A stretch of DNA of 33,172 bases from Pseudomonadota bacterium. GTDB lineage: Bacteria; Pseudomonadota; Gammaproteobacteria; Burkholderiales; Chitinibacteraceae. Where the stretch lies: assembly GCA_026399755.1 (NCBI GenBank), contig JAPLQI010000066.1, forward strand, positions 1 through 33,172, written 5' to 3'. This document shows, piece after piece, positions 1-7,400 of this stretch (positions are counted from its first letter, which is position 1; each line of letters begins with the position of its first letter). A program made the position numbers and the translations under genes. Under the pieces are notes generated by a model that worked only from the letters and a program-made list of their open reading frames with translations, had not been told where the DNA came from and made no database searches.

Positions 1-14
1 AATAGGATTTAAAA

Positions 15-806
15 ATGAATAAATTTTTGCTTGCTACCTTGTTTGCGTTGACCAGCTTGGTGTCTCATGCGGATTTGCTAGATACGATTAAAGCCCGTGG
101 GTCTTTGATTGCTGGGGTGCGTGCTGATATTCCACCTTTTGGGCAAAGAAATAAAAACCAAACGGTATCTGGTTACGATGTTGATTTTGCTGGCGCAATG
201 GCTAAGAAGTTGGGTGTAAAACTAGTCGTGCAGGATTTGGATCCGAATGAGCGCATTGCTGCAGTTAAATCGGGCAAGATTGATATCTTGGTTGCTACTT
301 TTACAAAAACGGCTGAGCGTGAACGCGAAGTAAGCTGTAGCAATGGATATTTTGTTGCTGCGCAGAAAGTATTGTCAAAGAAAGGCAAGTTTCCTTCGCC
401 AGAGTCTTTGGCTAAAGCCAATATTGGCGTGGCACGCGGCACAACAGGCTCAGATTTGGTGCGTAAGCAATATCCTAAGGCGACAGTGATTGCCTTTGAT
501 GATATCCCTGAAGCGGTCCGCTTTTTAGAGGAGGGGAAAATTGATGCCGTGGTGGATGATGAGCCTTCTTTAGCCCGTTCATTAAGCAAAATGTCTAATA
601 AAGCTCAGTTTGAATTATCGAGTTACGCAAATGCGACCGAAATTTATGCCATTGCGGCTAAGTTGGGTGAAAAGCGTTTGATGAGTCTGATTAATGAAAC
701 ACTGATTGAAATGGAAAATAGCGGTGAGGCTGAGCGTATTTTTAATCAATGGTTTGGGCCGCAAACAGCAACGCCATTCCCACGCACTTTTAAAATTCGT
801 GGTTAA
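15..806 (+). CDS. Periplasmic amino-acid-type substrate-binding protein (SBP_bac_3 family), copy 1
   Basis: This 263-residue protein is a secreted solute-binding protein of the bacterial extracellular family 3, the class that feeds polar amino acids to ABC importers. Residues 1-19 form a signal peptide ending in a Ser-His-Ala cleavage context. The mature part opens with the family's LLDTIKARG-x-LIAGV strand and contains the GYDVDFAGAMAKKLG lobe-1 motif, an ARGTTGSDL hinge segment and VVDDEPSLA in lobe 2. The ATG follows an AGGA ribosome site. Its neighbour 1051-1842 is a paralogue, about 70% identical by eye, and no permease or ATPase gene is present. The ligand cannot be read from sequence; a histidine-, glutamine- or glutamate-like amino acid is typical of the family. 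Confidence 0.9.
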   Translation: MNKFLLATLFALTSLVSHADLLDTIKARGSLIAGVRADIPPFGQRNKNQTVSGYDVDFAGAMAKKLGVKLVVQDLDPNERIAAVKSGKIDILVATFTKTAEREREVSCSNGYFVAAQKVLSKKGKFPSPESLAKANIGVARGTTGSDLVRKQYPKATVIAFDDIPEAVRFLEEGKIDAVVDDEPSLARSLSKMSNKAQFELSSYANATEIYAIAAKLGEKRLMSLINETLIEMENSGEAERIFNQWFGPQTATPFPRTFKIRG

Positions 807-1050
807 TTTAACAACACAAGGTGTGATTTAGTAAGGTTTTATTTGTCATATAAGTGTTGTTTTATTGTAACAAATTCCAGTCAAAAGTAAGTGAAACTGC
901 TTATTGTCTAGTTTTAATAAAACAGACACATCTAGGTGGGTTGCACAGTTGGCGATTGCCGCAGTATGACGGTCGTGGCAAAAGGGCTTTAAGATTAGCG
1001 ATCTCTAATCTGATCTGACAATGATGTCGCATTTCTTGCCCGGAGCTTGT

Positions 1051-1842
1051 ATGCAACGATTATTTTTGGCTGGTTTACTTAGCATTTTCAGCATGCTCGC
1101 GCATGCTGATCTGCTAGATACAATTAAGGCGCGTGGCACTTTGATTGCTGGCGTGTCTGCAGATGTTCCGCCGTTCGGGCAAAGAAACAAAAATCACACG
1201 GTTTCAGGCTATGACGTTGATTTTGCTGCAGCTATCGCCAAGAAGCTGGGCGTTAAATTGCTGGTGCAAGATGTAGACCCTGCAGAGCGAATTCCTAGCG
1301 TAAAGGCGGGTAAGGTTGATGTGATTGTGGCGGCATTTACGAAAACACCCGAGCGCGAGCGCGAAGTGGCGTGCAGTATCGGTTATTTTGTAGCCTCGCA
1401 AAAAGCCTTAAGCAAAAAGGGCAAGTATCCTGCTTCGGAATCACTGGCTAAGGCACGGATCGCGGTATCTAAGGGCACGACAGGCGAAGATCTGTCTAGA
1501 AAGCTCTACCCAAAGGCAAGCATTGTGGCCTTTGATGATGTATCCAATGCCGTAAAGTCTTTAGAGCAGGGTGTTGTTGATGTGGTGATGGATGACGAAC
1601 CAACGTTGGCTGGTGCTTTAAACTCTATGGGCACTAAATCGCACTATGAGTTGTCGAGTTTTTCTAATGCCACAGAGATTCTTTCAGTTGCTGTGAAACT
1701 GAATGAAAAACGCCTGCTTAATCTAGTCAATGAAACCTTGCTAGAAACCGAAAAAAGCGGCGAGGCTGAGTTGATTTTTAATCGTTGGTTTGGCCCACAA
1801 ACTAATACACCTTTCCTACGGACATTCCGTATCCAAGGTTAA
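1051..1842 (+). CDS. Periplasmic amino-acid-type substrate-binding protein (SBP_bac_3 family), copy 2
   Basis: A tandem paralogue of the preceding binding protein, 263 residues from the ATG at 1051. I prefer that ATG to the in-frame ATG at 1021 because a GGAG ribosome site lies just before it and because translation from 1051 begins directly with a normal signal peptide (MQRLFLAGLL, cleavage after AHA). The mature sequence aligns with copy 1 end to end without gaps, including the RNKN-TVSGYDVDFA segment, the REREV-x-CS segment and the C-terminal FGPQT-x-TPF-x-RTF. Differences cluster in lobe 2, which could reflect a shifted ligand preference (inference). A 244-bp gap separates the two genes, enough for an independent promoter. 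Confidence 0.9.
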   Translation: MQRLFLAGLLSIFSMLAHADLLDTIKARGTLIAGVSADVPPFGQRNKNHTVSGYDVDFAAAIAKKLGVKLLVQDVDPAERIPSVKAGKVDVIVAAFTKTPEREREVACSIGYFVASQKALSKKGKYPASESLAKARIAVSKGTTGEDLSRKLYPKASIVAFDDVSNAVKSLEQGVVDVVMDDEPTLAGALNSMGTKSHYELSSFSNATEILSVAVKLNEKRLLNLVNETLLETEKSGEAELIFNRWFGPQTNTPFLRTFRIQG

Positions 1843-1852
1843 ACTTTAGTGC

Positions 1853-1874
1853 GCGTGGGCAGCTCTGCCCACGC
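1853..1874. terminator. GC-rich hairpin between convergent genes
   Basis: Nine-bp perfect stem (GCGTGGGCA with TGCCCACGC) and a GCTC loop, just after the stop of the second binding protein and before the end of the convergent DUF3617 gene. There is no T-run on either strand, so termination is plausible from position but not certain. Confidence 0.45.
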
Positions 1875-1888
1875 ATCTTATGCACAGA

Positions 1889-2356
1889 TTATTTGCAATC
1901 CCCTGTGCGCCTTGCATTGCCCTTAAGCAGCATCGTTTTGCCTTCCGCTTGAATTTTGTGCTCATATTGATAGCTATCTCTTGCCGAGCTAAATTGAATC
2001 ACACTATGCATGGTTGATGCCTGTGGTTTGTAGCATTGCATATCCATCGTGACGGTATTGCCGCTGTTGCTGATTTTGGGGGCATCGCAGTTCTGTTGTG
2101 CTTTTTGTCCCATATGCTGCCATTTACCTAGTTGCTCTTTGGATAAACAGGTAGACATAATCATCGTTCCTGCTTTTGTATCAAAACGCATATTAGGCTG
2201 CTGCATTTGTTTGAGCATATCTGGCTTCATTTTGTTCATCATTGCCTTTTGCTCGGGCGGCATTGCACTGATGATTTCCCATTGGCCTAACTGTGGCATG
2301 AGTTCGGCGGCTGCACTGATCGAGCTTAGTAAGGCCAAGGCATAGAAGGCGCGCAT
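1889..2356 (-). CDS. DUF3617 domain-containing secreted protein
   Basis: A 155-residue exported protein. The ATG at 2356 is chosen over the one five codons upstream (2371) because an AGGAG ribosome site lies seven bases before it and nothing comparable precedes the other. Residues 1-17 are a signal peptide (MRAFYALALLSSISAAA). The mature part starts with the LMPQLGQWEI opening typical of DUF3617, continues through a methionine- and lysine-rich helix, and has conserved cysteines in STCLS, NCDAP, MQCYK and GDCK that probably form two disulphides. The family is common in proteobacteria and has no established function. It stands alone, convergent with the binding-protein gene. Confidence 0.8.
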   Translation of the reverse strand: MRAFYALALLSSISAAAELMPQLGQWEIISAMPPEQKAMMNKMKPDMLKQMQQPNMRFDTKAGTMIMSTCLSKEQLGKWQHMGQKAQQNCDAPKISNSGNTVTMDMQCYKPQASTMHSVIQFSSARDSYQYEHKIQAEGKTMLLKGNARRTGDCK

Positions 2357-2539
2357 AAGGATGCTCCTCATAGAGATTCATCGTTATAGACTGGCAAAAG
2401 TAGCGCTTCTGTAAATAGTGTTGATGAGGGATTAAGCAAAAATAAGTAGCGATGATGGAAGCTAGAAAAATCTTAATCAATTAGGCAAAGAAGAGGATAG
2501 GGGAGGATCGTAGGAGGGCATTTGTGGTGGAGTACAAAA

Positions 2540-2566
2540 CAAAAAGCCCAATCCGAAGACTGGGCT
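2540..2566 (-). terminator. Rho-independent terminator of tRNA-Lys (2582-2657)
   Basis: Read on the minus strand, AGCCCA pairs with TGGGCT and is followed by TTTTTG. It starts 16 bases beyond the tRNA 3' end and closely resembles the terminator at 4604-4632. Confidence 0.8.
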
Positions 2567-2581
2567 AAATGCTTAAATACT

Positions 2582-2657
2582 TGGTGGGTCGTGCGGGATT
2601 CGAACCTGCGACAAATGGATTAAAAGTCCACTGCTCTACCAACTGAGCTAACGACCC
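2582..2657 (-). tRNA. tRNA-Lys (anticodon UUU)
   Basis: On the minus strand this is a 76-nt cloverleaf with the acceptor GGGTCGT paired to ACGACCC, D arm TAGCTCAGTTGGTAGAGCA, anticodon loop CTTTTAA (anticodon TTT), T arm with GGTTCGAATCC, discriminator A and encoded CCA. It is identical in sequence to the gene at 4751-4826. Confidence 0.97.
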
Positions 2658-2674
2658 GCTCTAAAGAGATGCGG

Positions 2675-2702
2675 ATTATAGCGGATATATTGAGATAGTC
2701 AA
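2675..2702 (-). promoter_or_regulatory. Promoter of tRNA-Lys (2582-2657)
   Basis: On the minus strand a -35 TTGACT, a 16-bp spacer and a perfect -10 TATAAT lie about 17 bp before the tRNA. The spacer shares ATCTCAATATAT with the spacer of the promoter at 4849-4876, showing that the promoter was copied together with the tRNA. Confidence 0.8.
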
Positions 2703-2720
2703 ATCTTTTTATATTTTTTT

Positions 2721-4250
2721 TCATCCGCCTACTGATTCTGGCTCAGCCAGTGGGCTGATGCACGGGAAAAGGAGGACGAAGCAAGTGCCATTATTTGGCT
2801 TACTTAATACGTCTATCGTGCCGCCAAATTGTTTATTGATAATGTTGAAAACAATATTAAGACCTAGCCCTGTGCCACCTTGGCCTCGGCGTGTTGTGAA
2901 AAATGGATCGAATATTTTGCCAAGATGATCTTCTGATATCCCTTTGCCATTATCCTTAAACAGCATGCGAACCGATGGGCCAATTTGCTCGGCTAAAATC
3001 TCGATCTGCCCTTTGTCTCCTGCAATAAATGCATGAGCTAAGGCATTCATTGTGAGGTTGGTTAATACCTGAGCCATCGCGCCTGGGTAGCCTTCTAGCA
3101 CAATGTCATTGTGACAAATAACCGTGACCTGAGTGCCACTTTGCTTGAGTGCGGGGTGTAGGCTGGAAGTGATTTCGTCGATATATTCTTTTAATTGATA
3201 TTTGCGGCGCTGCTCGCTGGTCTGGTCAACGGCAACTTGCTTAAAGCTTTGTATCAGCGTGGCTGCTCTTTCGGCATTACTCATAATCAGCTGAGAGGCT
3301 TGTTGTGCGGTTTCCATATATTGGATGACTTCTGATTTACGAATTGCGCCATTACTGATGGATTTGTGTAAAAGGTGGGTCGCGTCATTGAGGACCGATG
3401 CGCTGGTTAGCACAATGCCAACAGGGGTATTAATTTCATGTGCTACGCCAGCCACTAAGCCGCCTAAGCTGGCCATTTTTTCTGATTGCAAAAGGGAGAC
3501 TTGTGCCGCTTGCAAATCAGTAAACGCCTGTTGTGTGGCTTCTTCTGCTTGACGACGACGAGCCATAATCCGTTTGAGTTTGCGCTGGGTCTGATTGAAG
3601 CCTTGAACCACTTCACCAAATTCACTGCGTTGGGTTTCTACTAGCTCTTCAACCTCATCGCCATCGTGCCGTGATAGAGCAAACAAGGCATCGCGCAATT
3701 GGGCTAGAGGAATAAAGACCATTCGTAAACTAATCGTAAGTGCGAATAGTAGAATAAGGTCGATGACTAGAATCTCCAGCACTCTGCGCCGGATATTTTC
3801 ACGCAGGGCAGTGTCGATATGCTCTCTTGTGAAATAGACGGTTACCTTTCCGATTAAATTGCTTGCCGTTGCTTGGGGCTTGTCCACATCTTGGTAAATA
3901 GGCCGAGAAAGGTAAGGGCCTTTGGCGGACCATTGCTTGAGCAGCTTGTTGTTCTCATCTCTGCTGGCTTGTACAAATTGTTGGCCATCAAGATCAATGA
4001 CTAGGATGGCGAGCACTTCTTTCGGAAGCATTTCAGCAGCCAAAATTCTTTGCGCAGAGGCGGGGCTTAGATCCCAAAGAGAACGAGGTAAGCTAATGGC
4101 TAGTCGGCTGATTGTTTCTTGCTGAAGTTGCTCAAAACGTTGTTCTAGCTCGCGGGAAAGTAGGGCCTGCGCATAAATTCCAAATGCAGCAAGAATCGAT
4201 GTTGTTATAACGATAAATAAAACAATGAGTCGAATACGAATCGAATGCAT
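2721..4250 (-). CDS. Membrane sensor histidine kinase (orphan)
   Basis: A two-component sensor kinase of about 509 residues. The start is uncertain: ATG at 4250 gives a classical short cytoplasmic N-terminus (MHSIRIRL) before the first membrane helix, while an ATG at 4280 would add ten residues; neither has a strong ribosome site. Order of parts: membrane helix near residues 5-25, periplasmic sensor region to about 150, second helix (ILVIDLILLFALTIS), a linker and coiled coil (RRRQAEEATQQAFTDLQAAQ), H-box VAGVAHEINTPVG with the phosphoacceptor histidine, N-box LTNLTMNALAHAF, G1 DNGKGIS, F-box FDPFFTTR and G2 GGTGLGLNIV. All catalytic motifs are intact. The HEINTPVG box is of the kind seen in many unpaired proteobacterial sensors. 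No response regulator adjoins it, so its partner is unknown. Confidence 0.92.
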   Translation of the reverse strand: MHSIRIRLIVLFIVITTSILAAFGIYAQALLSRELEQRFEQLQQETISRLAISLPRSLWDLSPASAQRILAAEMLPKEVLAILVIDLDGQQFVQASRDENNKLLKQWSAKGPYLSRPIYQDVDKPQATASNLIGKVTVYFTREHIDTALRENIRRRVLEILVIDLILLFALTISLRMVFIPLAQLRDALFALSRHDGDEVEELVETQRSEFGEVVQGFNQTQRKLKRIMARRRQAEEATQQAFTDLQAAQVSLLQSEKMASLGGLVAGVAHEINTPVGIVLTSASVLNDATHLLHKSISNGAIRKSEVIQYMETAQQASQLIMSNAERAATLIQSFKQVAVDQTSEQRRKYQLKEYIDEITSSLHPALKQSGTQVTVICHNDIVLEGYPGAMAQVLTNLTMNALAHAFIAGDKGQIEILAEQIGPSVRMLFKDNGKGISEDHLGKIFDPFFTTRRGQGGTGLGLNIVFNIINKQFGGTIDVLSKPNNGTCFVLLFPCISPLAEPESVGG

Positions 4251-4280
4251 GTAAGTTATTTTCCAACGCAATAAGATCAT

Positions 4281-4603
4281 CGAATTTATCGGTCGATAGG
4301 TATCTTAAGACCATCTACTACGCGGGTTGCGCCGAGCAATGGTAAATAGCGACCTCTATGAGCTCAAGCTACGCTGTTTAGTGGCGAAGGTGGCCGTTAT
4401 AAGGGGATCAGAAGGTGTAAGCGGTGCTGTCAAGAATAATGGCGTGAGTATAGTTCAACAAGCAGAGCTCTTCTTTGTGTTGGATTGATGCGCGAGTTGC
4501 TATTAATTTTTTTTGGGGAGGGGAAAGGGGAAGGGGCTGTAAACACCGTAAAGGGGACGGGTTTAGGGTGGGTTTTTATGCTTCAGTTCTAGTTTGGCAG
4601 ACA
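4281..4603. other. Gene-free spacer with G-rich tract
   Basis: No coding region is seen between the kinase gene and the tRNA-Lys terminator. The notable content is a purine-rich stretch on the plus strand at about 4514-4576, whose core (4515-4536) is a perfect G-quadruplex motif, listed separately. Confidence 0.6.
4515..4536 (+). other. Four-tetrad G-quadruplex motif
   Basis: Four consecutive GGGG runs are separated by loops A, AAA and AA. Short loops and four-guanine runs are the conditions for very stable parallel quadruplexes. It lies about 265 bp upstream of the kinase start, on the kinase template strand, and about 70 bp past the tRNA-Lys terminator. Confidence 0.75.
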
Positions 4604-4632
4604 ACAAAAAGCCCAGTCTAGTTGGCTGGGCT
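4604..4632 (-). terminator. Rho-independent terminator of the tRNA-Lys pair
   Basis: On the minus strand AGCCCAG pairs with CTGGGCT and is followed by TTTTTG, 16 bases beyond the CCA end of tRNA-Lys(CUU). Confidence 0.8.
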
Positions 4633-4648
4633 AAGTCTTTGATTTTTG

Positions 4649-4724
4649 TGGTGGGCTGTGACAGATTCGAACTGTCGACCTACGGATTAAGAGTCCGCTG
4701 CTCTACCAGCTGAGCTAACAGCCC
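4649..4724 (-). tRNA. tRNA-Lys (anticodon CUU)
   Basis: Minus-strand 76-nt cloverleaf: acceptor GGGCTGT with ACAGCCC, anticodon loop CTCTTAA (anticodon CTT), T arm GTTCGAATC, encoded CCA. It follows tRNA-Lys(UUU) by 26 bp and is co-transcribed with it. Confidence 0.96.
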
Positions 4725-4750
4725 TAAATCTTTGCATCTGATTGTGTGAG

Positions 4751-4826
4751 TGGTGGGTCGTGCGGGATTCGAACCTGCGACAAATGGATTAAAAGTCCAC
4801 TGCTCTACCAACTGAGCTAACGACCC
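4751..4826 (-). tRNA. tRNA-Lys (anticodon UUU), second copy
   Basis: Same 76-nt gene as 2582-2657, base for base, with anticodon TTT and encoded CCA. It is the first gene of a two-tRNA unit with 4649-4724. Confidence 0.97.
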
Positions 4827-4848
4827 GCTCGCACTTCAGAGAGGACGC

Positions 4849-4876
4849 ATTGTAATATATTGAGATTTTGTGTCAA
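4849..4876 (-). promoter_or_regulatory. Promoter of the tRNA-Lys pair
   Basis: On the minus strand: perfect -35 TTGACA, 16-bp spacer, -10 TACAAT, then a GC-rich discriminator (GCGTCC) of the kind linked to stringent control of stable-RNA promoters. Confidence 0.8.
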
Positions 4877-5082
4877 CCCTTGGACCATATAAATTAGTAT
4901 AAAACGTGCGCATTAATTGCTTACTCACTGATTTATATAATTTTATTTTTTAAAAAAAATGGTCGGGAGGTTGATTTTATAAAGTCAGCAATGAGAAAAA
5001 TCGTGAATTTATGCCGTGGCCTTAATGCAGCAGGGCAATGGAAACACGGTAAACTTAAGTTTTCTTGAATTGGACAATCGTC

Positions 5083-5466
5083 ATGCGCTTGCTGCATACC
5101 ATGCTCCGTGTGGGCAATTTGGAACTATCTATTAAGTTTTATACCGAAGTACTAGGGATGCGTTTATTGCGCAGCAAAGATTTCCCTGAGGGGCGTTTTA
5201 CTTTAGCGTTTTTAGGCTATGAAGATGAAGCCAGCGGTACGGTGCTGGAGCTCACTCATAATTGGGATACAGCACAATACGATCTGGGTAATGCTTACGG
5301 GCATATTGCGATTGAAATCGACGATATTTTTGCCTGTTGTAATGATGTACGCCAAAAAGGCGGTAAGGTGGTTCGCGAGCCGGGTCCAATGAAGCATGGC
5401 AGTACGATTATTGCTTTTGTGGAAGATCCGGATGGTTACAAAATCGAATTTATCCAAAAGTCATGA
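5083..5466 (+). CDS. gloA: Lactoylglutathione lyase (glyoxalase I)
   Basis: GloA isomerises the hemithioacetal of methylglyoxal and glutathione to S-lactoylglutathione, the first step of methylglyoxal detoxification in the cytoplasm. The 127-residue product starts at ATG 5083 with MRLLHTMLRVGNLE, the usual family N-terminus; a TTG six codons earlier is not convincing. The four metal ligands of the Ni-dependent bacterial class are all present: His5, Glu56 (in TVLELTHNW), His74 (in YGHIAIE) and Glu122 (in DGYKIEFI). Its TGA overlaps the ATG of the antiporter gene by four bases, indicating translational coupling. Confidence 0.96.
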   Translation: MRLLHTMLRVGNLELSIKFYTEVLGMRLLRSKDFPEGRFTLAFLGYEDEASGTVLELTHNWDTAQYDLGNAYGHIAIEIDDIFACCNDVRQKGGKVVREPGPMKHGSTIIAFVEDPDGYKIEFIQKS

Positions 5467-6869
5467 TGAAAAAAAACTTACTTCTTGCTTTAAGTCTGTT
5501 GCCTAGCTTTGCACTGGCGGCAGATTTTGATGGTGCTAGCTTAAGCTTGCTTTGGGCGCTACCTTTTGTGGGCATTTTGCTCTCGATTGCGCTGTTTCCG
5601 CTGTTTGCACCGCATTTTTGGCACAGCAATTTTGGCAAGATCACTGCATTTTGGGTGGCATGTCTTTTATTGCCGTTTACCATGGTGTTTGGCTTGCCCA
5701 CATCGCTGGGCGTGATCGCACATGCGATGATTGCTGAATATATTCCCTTTATCTTGATTTTGTTTGCCCTCTACACCATTTCGGGCGGAATTTTGGTGTG
5801 GGGAAACTTGCATGGCTCTCCCAAACTCAATACTGCTCTTTTGGCTTTAGGCACGGTATTGGCATCAATTATGGGAACGACTGGCGCGGCAATGCTCTTG
5901 ATTCGTCCGCTGATTAAAGCCAATGACAACCGTAAACATAATGTGCACGTGGTGGTGTTCTTTATTTTCTTGGTGGCAAATATTGGTGGCGGTTTAACCC
6001 CTTTGGGTGATCCTCCCTTGTTTCTTGGCTTTTTAAAGGGGGTAGATTTTTTCTGGACCTTCAGCCATATGCTGCCTTTAGTGGCTTTTGCTGCTGCTGT
6101 ACTACTTACCGTTTTTTATTTTATTGATAGTTATTACTTCAAAAAAGAAGGTGTGCTAGAGGTTGATAAAACTAAAGACAAGCCGATTAAGATTCATGGA
6201 AAATTCAATTTTTTCTTGATTGCAGCGGTCGTGGCTGCTGTGGTGATGTCGGGAGTATGGAAGCCTGGTATTAGTTGGAATATTGCAGGCACAGATTTGG
6301 CTATTCAGGATTTAATGCGTGATTTAATTTTGCTGGCTTTAGCACTGCTTTCTTTAAAGTTTACTCCTAAGCCCGTTCGGGCCGGTAATGACTTTAACTG
6401 GGGCCCTATTCTAGAAGTAGCTAAATTATTTGCGGGTATTTTTATTGTAATGGCACCGGCGATTGCAATTTTGCGGGCGGGCGAGGCAGGGCATTTAGCG
6501 CCTCTGGTCAACACAGTCAGCAATGCCAGCGGTGGGCCAATTGATTATATGTATTTCTGGATGACGGGTTTGCTATCGGCATTCTTAGATAATGCGCCGA
6601 CTTATCTAGTGTTCTTTAATCTGGCTCATGGCGATGCGGTGCAAATGATGGGCCCTATGGCTTCTACTTTGCTGGCTATTTCGGCAGGCTCAGTATTTAT
6701 GGGCGCATTAAGTTATATCGGTAATGCGCCTAACTTTATGGTGAAGGCGGTTGCCGAAGATCGTGGTATTAAAATGCCAAGCTTCTTTGGGTATATGGCT
6801 TGGTCTTGCGCGATTCTTTTACCGCTATTTGTAGTAATGACTTTAATTTTCTTTAGTCACTCTTTTTAA
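5463..6869 (+). CDS. nhaD: NhaD-type Na+/H+ antiporter
   Basis: A 468-residue inner-membrane protein of the ion-transporter superfamily that includes NhaD, ArsB and CitM; NhaD proteins exchange cytoplasmic Na+ or Li+ for protons. It opens with a signal-like hydrophobic segment (LLLALSLLPSFALAA) and has about a dozen further hydrophobic helices. Typical motifs include GTTGAAMLLIRPLIKAN, NIGGGLTPLGDPPLFLGFL and FLDNAPTYLVFFNLA, with acidic residues inside membrane segments. The start ATG at 5463 overlaps the gloA stop; a second ATG at 5466 is equally possible. A strong terminator follows. Family assignment is firm, while NhaD rather than another cation specificity is inferred from these motifs. 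Confidence 0.88.
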   Translation: MMKKNLLLALSLLPSFALAADFDGASLSLLWALPFVGILLSIALFPLFAPHFWHSNFGKITAFWVACLLLPFTMVFGLPTSLGVIAHAMIAEYIPFILILFALYTISGGILVWGNLHGSPKLNTALLALGTVLASIMGTTGAAMLLIRPLIKANDNRKHNVHVVVFFIFLVANIGGGLTPLGDPPLFLGFLKGVDFFWTFSHMLPLVAFAAAVLLTVFYFIDSYYFKKEGVLEVDKTKDKPIKIHGKFNFFLIAAVVAAVVMSGVWKPGISWNIAGTDLAIQDLMRDLILLALALLSLKFTPKPVRAGNDFNWGPILEVAKLFAGIFIVMAPAIAILRAGEAGHLAPLVNTVSNASGGPIDYMYFWMTGLLSAFLDNAPTYLVFFNLAHGDAVQMMGPMASTLLAISAGSVFMGALSYIGNAPNFMVKAVAEDRGIKMPSFFGYMAWSCAILLPLFVVMTLIFFSHSF

Positions 6870-6890
6870 GTGATTGGGTTTTGAAACGTT

Positions 6891-6924
6891 AAAAGGGCGC
6901 TTGTTAAGCAAGCGCCCTTTTTTT
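6891..6924 (+). terminator. Rho-independent terminator after nhaD
   Basis: GGGCGCTTG pairs with CAAGCGCCC around a five-base loop, flanked by A4 and followed by a seven-T run. It closes the gloA-nhaD operon. Confidence 0.9.
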
Positions 6925-7131
6925 ATTGACGTATTTCTACTCTGATTGGGGATGGTCTCGGTATTGAGTTGTGGTAATGCAGTCGCTGACGTGTTTTTTA
7001 TAAAAATTGGGCTTATTGCAAGATTATGTTTAGAAGCTGCCGTATTATTTGTCATATAAAGTAAGCAATTTATGGGTTATAAGTTAGCGTTGTGTTGTTT
7101 CTTCGCTCTTATGCCTTTCACTGTTTGTTGT

Positions 7132-7160
7132 TTGAGCGTTGTTTTTTAGAAAAACATAAA
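7132..7160 (+). promoter_or_regulatory. Candidate promoter for the xfp leader
   Basis: TTGAGC, a 17-bp spacer and CATAAA resemble -35 and -10 elements. Predicted initiation near 7166 coincides with the 5' strand of the long stem at 7165-7175. Weak consensus, so tentative. Confidence 0.35.
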
Positions 7161-7164
7161 GCAT

Positions 7165-7318
7165 TGACCTTAGTCAGAAGTCTGAAGTTAAGCGCTGTGT
7201 ATAGTTGTTTGTGAGGAAGCAAGGCAGACCACCCGCAGCAGTAAGTGGGCAAGATGCCTAATTAAGCAATATTAGTGAGTTGCTTTGAACAGGGAACGAT
7301 AAGTCGAGACTAAGGTCA
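7165..7318 (+). ncRNA. Structured leader RNA candidate upstream of xfp
   Basis: An 11-bp perfect stem joins 7165-7175 to 7308-7318 across 132 bases. Inside, GAAGCAA (7215-7221) pairs with TTGCTTT (7280-7286) to close a three-way junction with two hairpins: GGCA (7223-7226)/TGCC (7255-7258), capped by CCCGC/GTGGG, and CTAAT (7258-7262)/ATTAG (7271-7275). A further hairpin CACTTA/TAAGTG follows at 7321-7351. The structure ends about 80 bases before the phosphoketolase start. I could not match it to a known riboswitch. It could be a cis-regulator, a separate small RNA or chance; the long closing stem argues against chance. Confidence 0.5.
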
Positions 7319-7400
7319 GACACTTACGTTAAATGTTTAGATGTTTAAGTGACTGATAATAAATAGATTTCCCGATCAGCAAACCTAAATGAGGTGTTAC

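Noticed and set aside
1021-1050. Upstream ATG as start of the second binding protein
   Set aside because: It would put ten polar residues before the signal peptide and its codons cover the ribosome site of the ATG at 1051.
7165-7318. TPP or cobalamin riboswitch in the xfp leader
   Set aside because: Short resemblances (TTTGAACAGGGAA; CCCGCAGCAGTAAG) exist, but the CTGAGA element of TPP and the ordered core of cobalamin riboswitches are missing.
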